In this document: piece after piece, positions 1-8,732 of the stretch
Layout of the letters: each line of letters opens with the position of its first letter
How positions within the stretch are numbered: position 1 is the stretch's first letter
Assembly: GCF_041321155.1 (NCBI RefSeq)
Contig: NZ_JBGGWB010000002.1
Location: forward strand, 124,001 to 188,000
Origin: Sphingomonas sp. IW22
Lineage (GTDB): Bacteria; Pseudomonadota; Alphaproteobacteria; Sphingomonadales; Sphingomonadaceae
Direction: 5' to 3'
DNA length: 64,000 bases
Notes under the pieces: model-generated
Seen by the model: the letters and a program-made list of their open reading frames with translations, nothing else
The model's database searches: none
What the model was told of the DNA's origin: nothing
Program-made: the position numbers and the translations under genes

Positions 1-264
1 GTAGACCAGGCTGGTATAGGCGCCGTAGATCAGGTTCGCCTTGCCGTCGTCGAACAGCCAGTGTTTGGTCAGATAGAAGATCAGCAGCGCGCGCATCCCG
101 TAATAGGAAAAACGCTCCCACATCTCGGCAAAGAACAGGACGTACAGGCCGCGCGGATGGCCGGCGAATTCCGGCTGCTTGCTGGCGGCAACGACGCCGC
201 CGCCGATCAGCAGCAGGACAAGGAACGCGCCCGCGATCGCGGCGATCGTGTCGGCAGTGGTCAA
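1..264 (-). CDS. POT-family proton-dependent peptide transporter, N-terminal part (cut by window edge)
   Basis: The first 88 residues of an inner-membrane oligopeptide:H+ symporter (POT/PTR2, major facilitator superfamily); the rest lies left of the window. A hydrophobic segment at about residues 6-28 is followed by the family hallmark ExxER of the first transporter helix, seen as [13 protein letters not shown] at 264 is chosen as start because AGAGAGG ends seven bases before it; another in-frame TTG at 270 touches that ribosome site. Family assignment is firm from the hallmark helix; the peptide substrate is known for the family, not shown here. Confidence 0.85.
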   Translation of the reverse strand, partial: MTTADTIAAIAGAFLVLLLIGGGVVAASKQPEFAGHPRGLYVLFFAEMWERFSYYGMRALLIFYLTKHWLFDDGKANLIYGAYTSLVY

Positions 265-422
265 GGGCAAGCCTCTCTGAACAATTGGGCCGGTCGGCGG
301 CCGGCATTTGGCCGAACCCTAACCCCGAATCGCGTAAAGCCAAGCGGCAATGTCACAATTGTGACTTGTCGACGGCGTGCGCGGCCCCTTGCATGAGCGT
401 GCCAGCGCGTTAGCGATGGGTC

Positions 423-1001
423 ATGTTCAACGACACCGCAAGCCTTTCGACCTACCTTGCCACCCGCCGTTCGGGCAAGCCGCGCGACATGGTGGCGCCG
501 GGTCCCCACCGGGCCACATTGGCCAGGATGGTCGAAATCGCCGCGCGCACGCCCGATCATGGCAAGCTGGCGCCGTGGCGCTTCATCGTCATCGGCGCCG
601 AACAGCGCGCCGCCTTTTCCGACATGCTGGGGGCCGCCTATCGCATCGACCGGCCCGAAGCCGGGCGGCTGGAGATCGAGGCGGTGCAGCAATTCGCGCA
701 TCAGGCGCCGACGCTGGTCGCCGTGCTGTCATCGCCGCGCGAAAGCCATATCCCCTTGTGGGAACAGGAATTGTCAGCGGGCGCGGCGGTGATGAACCTG
801 CTGCACGCGGCCAATGCCCATGGTTTCGTCGGCGGATGGCTGACGGGCTGGGCGGCATTTTCGCCCGCTGTGCTGGCGGGGTTGGGCGGCCGCGCGGGGG
901 AGCGGATCGCCGGGTTCGTGTTCATCGGCACGCCGTCGCGCGCACTGGACGAACGACCGCGCCCGTCGCTGGACGCGATCCTGTCCGACTGGGCGGGATA
1001 A
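423..1001 (+). CDS. Nitroreductase family protein
   Basis: A 192-residue FMN-dependent nitroreductase-like oxidoreductase, close in length and pattern to the YdjA group. The N-terminal part carries the typical RRSGKPRDMVAPG stretch and the AARTPDHGKLAPWRF motif that lines the flavin pocket; the C-terminal half has the usual GGWLTGWAAFSP segment. The family reduces nitro compounds or quinones with NAD(P)H as cytosolic homodimers; the natural substrate of this member is unknown. It is followed 40 bases later by a GntR regulator on the same strand, which may be cotranscribed. Confidence 0.85.
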   Translation: MFNDTASLSTYLATRRSGKPRDMVAPGPHRATLARMVEIAARTPDHGKLAPWRFIVIGAEQRAAFSDMLGAAYRIDRPEAGRLEIEAVQQFAHQAPTLVAVLSSPRESHIPLWEQELSAGAAVMNLLHAANAHGFVGGWLTGWAAFSPAVLAGLGGRAGERIAGFVFIGTPSRALDERPRPSLDAILSDWAG

Positions 1002-1041
1002 GGGATTGGCCTTTGCCACCCAGTTGCCGTATTAAGGCGGC

Positions 1042-1398
1042 ATGACAGCGATCGAGCATGAGGATTCGCCCGTTTACATGCGCCTTCGCGCCACGATCGC
1101 GGCGGCGATCCTGCGCGGCGAGTATCGTGCGGGCGACCAGTTGCCGTCGGTCCGCGCGCTTGCGGCCGATGTGGGCGCAAACCCGCTGACCGTCGCCAAG
1201 GCGTATCAGACGTTTCAGGACGACGGCTATGTCGAGGTGCGGCGCGGGGTGGGCATGTTCGTGCTGCCCGGGGCGGCAGAGGCGCTGCGCGTGGCGGAGC
1301 GCGACCGTTTCCTGAACGGTTATTGGCCCAAGGTGCGCGACCATATCGCACTCCTTGGGCTGACCCCGGACGAATTGTTCGAACGCGAGCGCGCCTGA
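1042..1398 (+). CDS. GntR-family transcriptional regulator, YtrA type
   Basis: A 118-residue DNA-binding protein made almost only of the GntR winged helix. Residues about 10-80 contain GDQLPSVRALAADVGANPLTV and KAYQTFQDDGYVEVRRGVG, the classical recognition helix and wing. After it come only about 35 residues, so there is no large effector domain; this short form is the YtrA subfamily, which usually represses neighbouring transport or stress genes. Its target here cannot be read from sequence; the nitroreductase just upstream is the nearest candidate. Confidence 0.85.
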   Translation: MTAIEHEDSPVYMRLRATIAAAILRGEYRAGDQLPSVRALAADVGANPLTVAKAYQTFQDDGYVEVRRGVGMFVLPGAAEALRVAERDRFLNGYWPKVRDHIALLGLTPDELFERERA

Positions 1399-1402
1399 AC
1401 GA

Positions 1403-3115
1403 TCAGGCCGCGAACGCCGCTGCCGGAATTGCGTAAAGCGCGTCCGCGCGCGCCGTCGCCGCAGCTTTGAGCCCCATCGCCTCCGGCACGATCTGTTCGA
1501 CATAGAAGCGGGCGACCGCCTGTTTCTGGGCCAGGAAATCGGCATCGCCATCGGCCTCAGCCGCGATGCGGCCCTGTCGCTCCATCAGCCAGCCACAGGT
1601 CGCGACCGACAACATGGTGAGGAAGGGATAGGACGCCGCCAGCCGATCGTCGGCATCGGCGGTCATCAGCTGCCGCCCGACATCCTCGCACGTGTCGATC
1701 AGCGCGACCAGCCCGGCGTCGCGGGCGTCGGCGCGGATGTCGGCGATGTGCGACAGGAACACACCGCCATTGTCGAGGCCCAGCTTGCGGCCGACCAGAT
1801 CGGCGGCCTGAATGCCGTTGGTGCCCTCGTAAATCGGGGTGATGCGCGCGTCGCGGAAATGCTGGGCGGCGCCGGTTTCCTCGATATAGCCCATGCCGCC
1901 ATGCACCTGGATGCCCAGGCTGGCGACTTCGTTGCCAAGGTCGGTGCCATGCGCCTTGGCCAGCGGGGTCAGCAGGTCGACCCGCTTGCGCGCATCGCCG
2001 TCGCCCAGCGCCGCCCGGTCGACATTGCCCGCCGCCAGATAGACCAGCGCGCGCGCGGCCTGGGTCTGCGCCTTCATCCGCATCAACATGCGGCGCACAT
2101 CGGCATGCTCGATGATCGCCACAGGCTGTCCGCCGCGCGCGCCCTGCACGCGTTCGCGGGCATAGGCGACGGCGCGCTGCGTCGCGCGTTCGGCCACCTG
2201 TACGCCCTGAAGCCCGACATTCAGGCGCGCATTGTTCATCATCGTGAACATCGCAGCGATGCCGCCGCCCTCATGCCCGATCAGCTCGCCCCGGCACTGC
2301 CCCTCGTCCCCGAACGACAGGACACAGGTGGGGGAGGCATGCAGTCCCATCTTGTGTTCGATCGACACGACGCGAATATCGTTGGCCGCACCCGGCGTGC
2401 CATCGCCCGACAGGCGATATTTCGGGACAAGGAACAGGCTCAGACCCCGGGTGCCCGAGGGCGCGCCGGGCGTGCGGGCCAGCACCAGATGCACGATCTG
2501 GTCGGTCAGGTCATGGTCACCAAAGCTGATATAGATCTTGGTACCGGTGATCGACCACTGACCGTCGCCCAGCGGTTCGGCGCGGGTGCGAAGTGCGCCC
2601 ACGTCGCTGCCCGCCTGCGGTTCGGTCAGGTTCATCGTGCCCGTCCACGCACCGCTCGACAGATGCGGCAGCCACGTCGCCTGCTGTTCGGGGGAGCCGT
2701 GATGCATCAGCGCCTCGATCGCGCCGACGGTCAGCGTCGGGCACAGCGCCAGCCCCATATTGGCGGTGCCCAACGTTTCCAGCACCGCGCTGGCAATGGC
2801 AAAGGGCATCGCCTGTCCGCCATGATCCGCAGGCGCGCCGATCGTGCCCCAGCCGCCATCGACATAGGCCTGATAGGCGGCGCGGAAGCCATCGGGCATC
2901 ACCACGCCACCGTCGGTCCAGCGCGCGCCGACGGTATCGCCCGCGCGGTCCAGCGGCGCCCATTCGCCCGCGGCAAAGGCGCCCGCGCCGTCCAGCACCG
3001 CCTCCACCATGTCCGAGGTGGCATGGGCAAAGCGTTGGCTGTCCGCCAGCGCGTCGATGCCGGCGATATGGGTCAGCACGAAACGCTGTTCGGCGGTGGC
3101 GGGGGTGAAGCTCAT
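1403..3115 (-). CDS. Acyl-CoA dehydrogenase
   Basis: A 570-residue flavoprotein of the long acyl-CoA dehydrogenase type. It should oxidise acyl-CoA to 2-enoyl-CoA and pass electrons to ETF. Visible are the flavin/substrate loops MNLTEPQAGSDVG and GTKIYISFGDHD, the C-terminal catalytic region ITPIYEGTNGIQA with its glutamate, and an extra C-terminal domain after about residue 450. The frame extends upstream, but ATG at 3115 has AGAGGA five bases before it and starts the normal N-terminus MSFTPATAEQ. It is divergent from tsaC, with fewer than 50 bases between them. Chain-length preference is not predictable. Confidence 0.9.
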   Translation of the reverse strand: MSFTPATAEQRFVLTHIAGIDALADSQRFAHATSDMVEAVLDGAGAFAAGEWAPLDRAGDTVGARWTDGGVVMPDGFRAAYQAYVDGGWGTIGAPADHGGQAMPFAIASAVLETLGTANMGLALCPTLTVGAIEALMHHGSPEQQATWLPHLSSGAWTGTMNLTEPQAGSDVGALRTRAEPLGDGQWSITGTKIYISFGDHDLTDQIVHLVLARTPGAPSGTRGLSLFLVPKYRLSGDGTPGAANDIRVVSIEHKMGLHASPTCVLSFGDEGQCRGELIGHEGGGIAAMFTMMNNARLNVGLQGVQVAERATQRAVAYARERVQGARGGQPVAIIEHADVRRMLMRMKAQTQAARALVYLAAGNVDRAALGDGDARKRVDLLTPLAKAHGTDLGNEVASLGIQVHGGMGYIEETGAAQHFRDARITPIYEGTNGIQAADLVGRKLGLDNGGVFLSHIADIRADARDAGLVALIDTCEDVGRQLMTADADDRLAASYPFLTMLSVATCGWLMERQGRIAAEADGDADFLAQKQAVARFYVEQIVPEAMGLKAAATARADALYAIPAAAFAA

Positions 3116-3161
3116 CGTTCCTCTCTTGTCGTGCTTTTGCGCGCAATATAGCGGGTTTCGG

Positions 3162-4097
3162 GTGTCGCATCCAAACCCGCCCCTGGTCACCCGCACCTTA
3201 CGCTACGGCGATGCGGGCGCGCTGGACGAAGCCGCGCGCGTGATCGCCGGCGGCGGTTGCGTCGCGGTGCCGACGGAGACGGTTTACGGCCTTGCCGCCG
3301 ACGCGACCGATTCGCGCGCAGTGGCGGGCATCTATGCGGCCAAGGGTCGGCCCAGCTTCAATCCGCTGATCGTGCATGTCCCCGACCTGTCCGCCGCGCG
3401 TGCCATCGCGCATGTCGATGCGGCGGCGGAGGCGCTGGCCGCGCGCTGGTGGCCGGGACCGCTGACCATGGTGCTGCCGCTGCGTGCCGATGCGGGGATT
3501 GCCGCACTGGTGACGGCGGGGCTGGATACGGTTGCGGTGCGCGTGCCCGCTCACCGCGCGATGCAGGCGCTGTTGGCGGCCAGCGGGCGACCGCTGGCGG
3601 CGCCGTCGGCCAATACCAGCGGGTCGATCAGCCCGACGCGCGCCGATCATGTCGCGGTAAGCCTTGGCGGGCGCATCCCGCTGATCCTCGACGACGGGGC
3701 GACCCCGGCGGGCATTGAATCGACGATCGTCGACGTGGCGCGGGGTCTGGTGTTGCGGCCGGGGCCGGTCGACCGGGCGGCGCTGGGTCTGGCGCGCGCG
3801 GTGGATGACGGGACGATCACCGCGCCGGGGCAATTGTCCAGCCATTATGCGCCGGGCAAGCCGGTGCGCCTGAACGCGCTTGCCGCCAATCCGGGCGAAT
3901 GGTTGATCGGTTTCGGGCCAGTGGCGGGCGACGACACGCTGTCCGCCAGTGGCGACCCGGTAGAGGCGGCGGCGCGGCTGTTCGACGCGCTGCACCGCGC
4001 CGATGCCGGTGACGCCCGCGCCATCGCCGTCGCACCCGTGCCGATCGACGGCCTGGGCGAAGCGATCAACGACCGGCTGGCGCGCGCCGCCGCCTGA
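3162..4097 (+). CDS. tsaC: L-threonylcarbamoyladenylate synthase (TsaC/Sua5)
   Basis: Makes threonylcarbamoyl-AMP from threonine, bicarbonate and ATP for t6A37 modification of tRNAs. The YrdC core is clear: GGGCVAVPTETVYGLAADAT, KGRPSFNPLIVHV, WWPGPLTMVL and AAPSANTSGSISPT. At 311 residues it is the long Sua5 form with a C-terminal Sua5 domain, which carries the HYAPGKPVRL linker motif. GTG at 3162 is the likeliest start (residues VSHPNPPLVTRTLRYGD); no strong ribosome site is visible, and a TTG at 3126 is possible. It converges with the symporter, with only seven bases between the stops. Confidence 0.9.
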   Translation: MSHPNPPLVTRTLRYGDAGALDEAARVIAGGGCVAVPTETVYGLAADATDSRAVAGIYAAKGRPSFNPLIVHVPDLSAARAIAHVDAAAEALAARWWPGPLTMVLPLRADAGIAALVTAGLDTVAVRVPAHRAMQALLAASGRPLAAPSANTSGSISPTRADHVAVSLGGRIPLILDDGATPAGIESTIVDVARGLVLRPGPVDRAALGLARAVDDGTITAPGQLSSHYAPGKPVRLNALAANPGEWLIGFGPVAGDDTLSASGDPVEAAARLFDALHRADAGDARAIAVAPVPIDGLGEAINDRLARAAA

Positions 4098-4108
4098 GCC
4101 GCGCTCAG
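4094..4108. terminator. Small stem-loop spanning the two convergent stops
   Basis: CTGAGC-CGC-GCTCAG is a perfect 6-bp stem with a three-base loop. It covers the stop codons of tsaC (+) and of the symporter (-). It has no U-tract, so termination is only an inference from its position. Confidence 0.35.
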
Positions 4109-5370
4109 TCGCGCAGCAGCGCGTCTGCTTCGTTCTCGCCCAGCCCCTCGGTCTGGCCGCGCGTCACTACGCTGGTCACGGCGACGTCCATGGTGACATT
4201 GCCAAGCGTGCGGATGATGTCGGGCAGCGTTTCCACCGCCACCAGCAGCGCCAGCGGCTCGATCGGCACGCCCATTGCCAGCGCGATCGGCGCGATCGAG
4301 GAGACGAAGCTGATCGTGCCCGGCAGGCTGACCGCGCCCAGCGTCGTGATGGCGGCGGCGGCGATGCCGATCGCCACCTGTTCCGGGCCGAGCTGCATCC
4401 CGAACACATGCGCGACATACAGCGCGACCGAGATATTCATCGCCGGGCCGGTAAAGCGAAAGATCGCGACCGCCAGCGGCAACACGACGCCCGACGCGGC
4501 GATCGGCAGCTTCAGCGCCTCTGCGCCGCGCAGCATGGCGGGCAGGGAAGCGAGGCTGGACTGGGTGCTGATCGCCACCGCCTGTGCCGGTGACGTGGCG
4601 CGCAGGAAATGGGACAGGCTGACGCGACCGGCAAAGCGCGCGGTCGGATAGGCCAGCAACCAGATCAGGATGCCGGTGCCAGCCACCACCGCGACATAGT
4701 GCAGCAGCGCCCCGAACGCCGCCGTCCCCGCCTTTGCCCCGACGACATAGGCCAGCGCAAACACGCCCAGCGGCGCCAGCCACAGCACCCAGCCGATCAT
4801 CACCAGCATTGCGTCGGCCACGGCCTGGAAAAAGCGGGTCAGCAATTCGCGCGGCTCGGCGGGCAGGCGGGTCAGGGCAAAGGCAAAGGTGGTGGTGAAC
4901 ACGATCAGCGGCAGAAACGCGTCCTCCGCCGCTGCCGATACCGGGTTGGTCGGCACCATCGCGACCAGGAATTCGGAAAAGGGCGGCACTTCGCCCGCCG
5001 GTGCCGCGCTGGCGAAGCTGGCCTTCAGCGCCGCCCCGGCCTGTGCGCCCAGCGGGAACAGGTCCAGCAGCGTCAGCGTGAACAGCGCGCCCAGCGCAGA
5101 CGATGTCCACAGACAGATCATGAAGACCAGGATCGCCCGCCCCGCCAGCCGGCTGGCACGCGCCGCGCGTGCCGTTGCGGCAACGCCCGTGACCAGCAGC
5201 GCAACCACCAGCGGCACGATCGTCATGCGCAGCGCGTTCAGCCACATCGTTCCGATGGGCTGTGCAACGGCCGTTCCGGCCAGGGCCGCATCGGGCCGGG
5301 TGGCTGCCAGCAGGATACCCGCGGTAATCCCGACAATCAGCGCCAACAGGATTCGCATCGGCTGCGACAT
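4105..5370 (-). CDS. Dicarboxylate/amino acid:cation symporter (DAACS)
   Basis: A 421-residue inner-membrane carrier of the glutamate/dicarboxylate symporter family (GltP/DctA/SstT). It has about eight long hydrophobic segments and the conserved re-entrant hairpin with STQSSLASLPAM (serine-rich hairpin 1), then GPAMNISVALYVA and LPGTISFVSSIAPIALAMG in the C-terminal substrate/cation core. It imports C4-dicarboxylates or acidic/neutral amino acids with Na+ or H+; the exact substrate is open. It stands alone, convergent with tsaC and divergent from glmM. Confidence 0.88.
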   Translation of the reverse strand: MSQPMRILLALIVGITAGILLAATRPDAALAGTAVAQPIGTMWLNALRMTIVPLVVALLVTGVAATARAARASRLAGRAILVFMICLWTSSALGALFTLTLLDLFPLGAQAGAALKASFASAAPAGEVPPFSEFLVAMVPTNPVSAAAEDAFLPLIVFTTTFAFALTRLPAEPRELLTRFFQAVADAMLVMIGWVLWLAPLGVFALAYVVGAKAGTAAFGALLHYVAVVAGTGILIWLLAYPTARFAGRVSLSHFLRATSPAQAVAISTQSSLASLPAMLRGAEALKLPIAASGVVLPLAVAIFRFTGPAMNISVALYVAHVFGMQLGPEQVAIGIAAAAITTLGAVSLPGTISFVSSIAPIALAMGVPIEPLALLVAVETLPDIIRTLGNVTMDVAVTSVVTRGQTEGLGENEADALLRD

Positions 5371-5442
5371 GCTCGCCCTTCCAAAAAACGCGCGCTATCA
5401 GGCGACGCATAGCAAGGTTGCAAGTTGAAGGGGCTATGCCCG

Positions 5443-6783
5443 ATGGCAAGAAAATATTTCGGTACCGATGGAATTCGCGGCGCGACCAATACCGCGCCCA
5501 TGACGGCAGAGATGGCGATGCGTGTCGGCATGGCGGCGGGCGCGCACTTTCTGCGCGGGGATCACCGCCATCGTGTCGTGATCGGCAAGGACACCCGGCT
5601 GTCGGGGTACATGCTGGAAAATGCGATGACGGCGGGCTTCACCTCGGTCGGGATGGACGTTGTGCTGGTCGGCCCGATGCCGACCCCTGCGGTCGCGATG
5701 CTGACCCGTTCGATGCGCGCCGACATGGGCGTGATGATTTCCGCCAGCCACAATCCCTATGCCGATAACGGCATCAAGCTGTTCGGGCCGGACGGCTACA
5801 AGCTGTCCGATGCCGATGAGGAAGCGATCGAGGCGTTGATCGAATCGGGGGTTTCGCTGGTTCCGGCGGCGGAAATCGGCCGGGCCAAGCGGATCGAGGA
5901 TGCGCGCGGGCGGTACATCCACTTCGTCAAATCGACCTTTCCCGACGATCTCAGCCTAGAGGGGCTGAAGGTCGTGATCGATTGCGCGAACGGCGCCGCT
6001 TATCAGGTCGCACCCGCCGCGCTGTGGGAATTGGGGGCAGAGGTGGTCGCGGTGGGCATTGCGCCCGATGGCCGCAACATCAACGACGGCGTGGGTTCGA
6101 CCGCACCGGGCAAATTGCAGGAAACCGTGGTGGCGACCGGCGCCGACATCGGCATCGCGCTGGACGGCGATGCCGACCGCTTGATCGTGGTCGACGAACA
6201 GGGCCGCGTGGTGGACGGCGATCAGTTGATGGCGACCATCGCCACCGGCTGGGCGCGGCGCGGGCGGCTGAACGGCGGCGGGCTGGTTGCGACGGTCATG
6301 TCGAATCTGGGCCTTGAGCGCTATCTGGCGGCAGAGGGGCTGGAGCTGATCCGCACCAAGGTCGGCGACCGCTACGTTCTGGAGGCAATGCGCTCACGCG
6401 GCTATAATGTCGGCGGCGAACAGTCGGGCCACATGATCCTGTCGGATTATGGCACGACCGGCGACGGACTGGTCGCCGCGCTGCAAGTGCTGGCAGAGGT
6501 CGTGCGAGACGGCTCGCCCGCAAGCCAGGTTCTGCACCGTTTCGACCGCGTGCCTCAGGTGCTGAAGAATGTACGCTACGAACGTCCCGCCAAGCCGTTG
6601 GAGGCCACAAGCGTGATCAACACGATCGCGGTGGCGGAGCGCGAACTGGCAGGCCGGGGGCGGCTGGTGATCCGGCCATCGGGGACCGAGCCCGTCATCC
6701 GCGTCATGGCCGAGGGCGATGACGCGGGACAGGTGACGGAAGTGGTCGACCGCATCTGTGACGCGGTGCGCGCCGCGGCTTGA
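5443..6783 (+). CDS. glmM: Phosphoglucosamine mutase GlmM
   Basis: Converts glucosamine-6-phosphate to glucosamine-1-phosphate for UDP-GlcNAc, hence peptidoglycan and lipid A. At 446 residues it is the normal length. The start [13 protein letters not shown] is the family N-terminus. The phosphoserine loop [13 protein letters not shown], the Mg2+ loop DGDADR and the C-terminal phosphate loop [12 protein letters not shown] are all intact. ATG at 5443 is chosen over an in-frame TTG 18 bases upstream because it matches the family start exactly. Confidence 0.95.
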   Translation: MARKYFGTDGIRGATNTAPMTAEMAMRVGMAAGAHFLRGDHRHRVVIGKDTRLSGYMLENAMTAGFTSVGMDVVLVGPMPTPAVAMLTRSMRADMGVMISASHNPYADNGIKLFGPDGYKLSDADEEAIEALIESGVSLVPAAEIGRAKRIEDARGRYIHFVKSTFPDDLSLEGLKVVIDCANGAAYQVAPAALWELGAEVVAVGIAPDGRNINDGVGSTAPGKLQETVVATGADIGIALDGDADRLIVVDEQGRVVDGDQLMATIATGWARRGRLNGGGLVATVMSNLGLERYLAAEGLELIRTKVGDRYVLEAMRSRGYNVGGEQSGHMILSDYGTTGDGLVAALQVLAEVVRDGSPASQVLHRFDRVPQVLKNVRYERPAKPLEATSVINTIAVAERELAGRGRLVIRPSGTEPVIRVMAEGDDAGQVTEVVDRICDAVRAAA

Positions 6784-6792
6784 CCGCGCGGC

Positions 6793-7158
6793 TTATCGCG
6801 GTTCGGTCATGGCGGGCGGGTCGCTGGCGGGGAAACTTTCGTCCAGCGCCTCGTCCAGCGCCTCTTCCTTCGCGTTGCGGGCGACGCTTTCGTTCATGCG
6901 CGCAATCTGTTCGGGGGTGGCGGGCTGCTGGTGGTTCGCCTTCCACTCGGCATAGGGCATGCCATAGACCAGCTCGCGGCCCTCGTCCCTGGACAGGCCG
7001 CCCGCTTCCGCCACCCAGTCGCCCAGGCAGTTGCGGCAAAAACCGGCCAGACCCATCAAGTCCACATTCTGCGCGTCGGTGCGGTGGCGAAGGTGCCTGA
7101 CCAGTCGCCGAAACGCCGCCGCGGCGACCTTGTCGTCCAGTTTGTCGATGTCTGACAT
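6793..7158 (-). CDS. DUF1244 domain protein
   Basis: A 121-residue cytosolic protein with the DUF1244 core QNVDLMGLAGFCRNCLGDW followed by RELVYGMPYAEWK. The two cysteines of FCRNC are typical of the family and suggest metal or redox chemistry, but no function is known. A low-complexity acidic tail (EEALDEALDESFPASDPP) follows. ATG at 7158 gives the sequence MSDIDKLDD; the upstream frame extension has no family similarity. It is convergent with glmM and divergent from pyruvate kinase. Confidence 0.8.
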   Translation of the reverse strand: MSDIDKLDDKVAAAAFRRLVRHLRHRTDAQNVDLMGLAGFCRNCLGDWVAEAGGLSRDEGRELVYGMPYAEWKANHQQPATPEQIARMNESVARNAKEEALDEALDESFPASDPPAMTEPR

Positions 7159-7238
7159 GTCCGCAATCCTATGCAAGGTTGATCCGTCGCCAATATCGGC
7201 TACCAACCGGCCCGGACAAGCCGAGGAGCAAATCCCCA

Positions 7239-8696
7239 ATGAACAAGGCCATGCCGCCCCGTACGCGCAAGGTGCGCGTTCTGGCGACGCTGGGTCCCGC
7301 CAGCAGCAGCCCCGAAATGATCGCCCGGCTGTTCGAACGCGGCGCCGATGCGTTTCGTATCAACATGAGCCACGGCGATCAGGCATCGAAAGTGCCCGTG
7401 ATCCAGGCGATCCGCGCGTTGGAGACGGAATATCGCCGCCCGACGACGATCCTTGCCGATCTTCAGGGCCCGAAGCTGCGCGTCGGCAAGTTCGCCGACG
7501 GCCGCGTGATCCTTCAGCCCGGACAGACCTTCACGCTCGATCGCTCGCCCGAACCAGGCGACGAGACGCGCGTCGAGCTGCCGCACCGCGAGATCTTTGC
7601 CGCCATCGCCCGCGATGCGCGGTTGTTGCTGGACGACGGCAAGCTGGTGCTGCGTGTTACCGATCATGACGACGACCGCATCGAAACCGTGGTCGAAGTA
7701 GGCGGCGCGCTGTCCAACTCAAAGGGGCTGAACGTCCCCGACGTGGTGCTGCCCATGGCGGCGCTGACCGAAAAGGATATCAGCGACCTGGCCTTTGCGG
7801 TCGATCAGGGCGTCGACTGGATCGCCCTGTCCTTCGTCCAGCGGCCCGAGGATCTGGCCGAGGCGCGCAAGCTGATCGCGGGCAAGGCGGCGCTGCTGGC
7901 CAAGATCGAGAAGCCGTCGGCGGTCGCGCGGCTGGACGAGATTGTCGAGCAGTGCGACGGCGTGATGGTCGCGCGCGGCGATCTGGGCGTCGAACTGCCG
8001 CCCCAGTCGGTGCCGCCGCTGCAAAAGCGGATCGTCGAAACCTCGCGTCGGCTGGGCCGCCCGGTGATCGTCGCGACGCAGATGCTCGAATCGATGATCA
8101 CCGCCCCGACGCCGACCCGCGCCGAGGTGTCGGACGTCGCAACCGCGGTTTACGACGGCGCCGACGCGATCATGCTGTCGGCCGAAAGCGCGGCCGGCGC
8201 ATGGCCAGCCGAATCGGTTGCGATGATGGACGCGATCGCCAATTCGGTCGAACGCGATCCCGCGCATGGCGACCGCGTGCATTTCACCGTCACCACGCCC
8301 GACCCGACCACGGCGGACGCGATGGCGGCAGCGGCCAAGGATATCGCCCGGACCGCCAATGCATCGGCGATTATCTGCTTCACCCTGTCGGGCTCGACCG
8401 CGCGCCGCATCGCGCGTGAGCGTCCGTCGGTGCCGATCCTGGTGCTGACCCCGCGCGCACAGACCGCGCGGCGGCTGGGCCTGTTGTGGGGCGCGCACGC
8501 GGTGCAGACGCGCGACGTCGCCTCGTTCGAGGAAATGGTCGCCAAGGCCAAGCGCATGGCGCTGCGTCACGGTCTGGCCAAGGGCGGGGAACGCGTGGTC
8601 GTATGCGCCGGCGTACCGTTCGGCGTGCCGGGTTCGACCAACGTGCTGCACGTCACCCAGATCATCGGTGACGAGCTGAAGAACCACGAAGCCTGA
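7239..8696 (+). CDS. pyk: Pyruvate kinase
   Basis: Final ATP-forming step of glycolysis or the Entner-Doudoroff pathway (PEP + ADP to pyruvate + ATP), cytosolic. At 485 residues it is full length. It shows the N-terminal VRVLATLGPASSSPEMI, RINMSHGD, the metal-binding/catalytic segment LLAKIEKPSAVARLDEI, VMVARGDLGVELP, and TQMLESMITAPTPTRAEVSD. The C-terminal lobe has the STARRIARERPSVPIL region. ATG at 7239 is preceded by GAGGAG. A strong hairpin follows the stop. Confidence 0.95.
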   Translation: MNKAMPPRTRKVRVLATLGPASSSPEMIARLFERGADAFRINMSHGDQASKVPVIQAIRALETEYRRPTTILADLQGPKLRVGKFADGRVILQPGQTFTLDRSPEPGDETRVELPHREIFAAIARDARLLLDDGKLVLRVTDHDDDRIETVVEVGGALSNSKGLNVPDVVLPMAALTEKDISDLAFAVDQGVDWIALSFVQRPEDLAEARKLIAGKAALLAKIEKPSAVARLDEIVEQCDGVMVARGDLGVELPPQSVPPLQKRIVETSRRLGRPVIVATQMLESMITAPTPTRAEVSDVATAVYDGADAIMLSAESAAGAWPAESVAMMDAIANSVERDPAHGDRVHFTVTTPDPTTADAMAAAAKDIARTANASAIICFTLSGSTARRIARERPSVPILVLTPRAQTARRLGLLWGAHAVQTRDVASFEEMVAKAKRMALRHGLAKGGERVVVCAGVPFGVPGSTNVLHVTQIIGDELKNHEA

Positions 8697-8703
8697 TTGC
8701 GCG

Positions 8704-8732
8704 GCTGCGCGGGGATTATTTCCCCGCGCAGC
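8704..8732. terminator. Bidirectional hairpin between pyk and the alkaline phosphatase gene
   Basis: GCTGCGCGGGG, loop ATTATTT, then CCCCGCGCAGC: a perfect 11-bp GC stem directly after pyk. The arm also covers the end of the convergent phosphatase gene. The loop supplies short A/T runs on either strand, so it probably serves both genes. Confidence 0.6.
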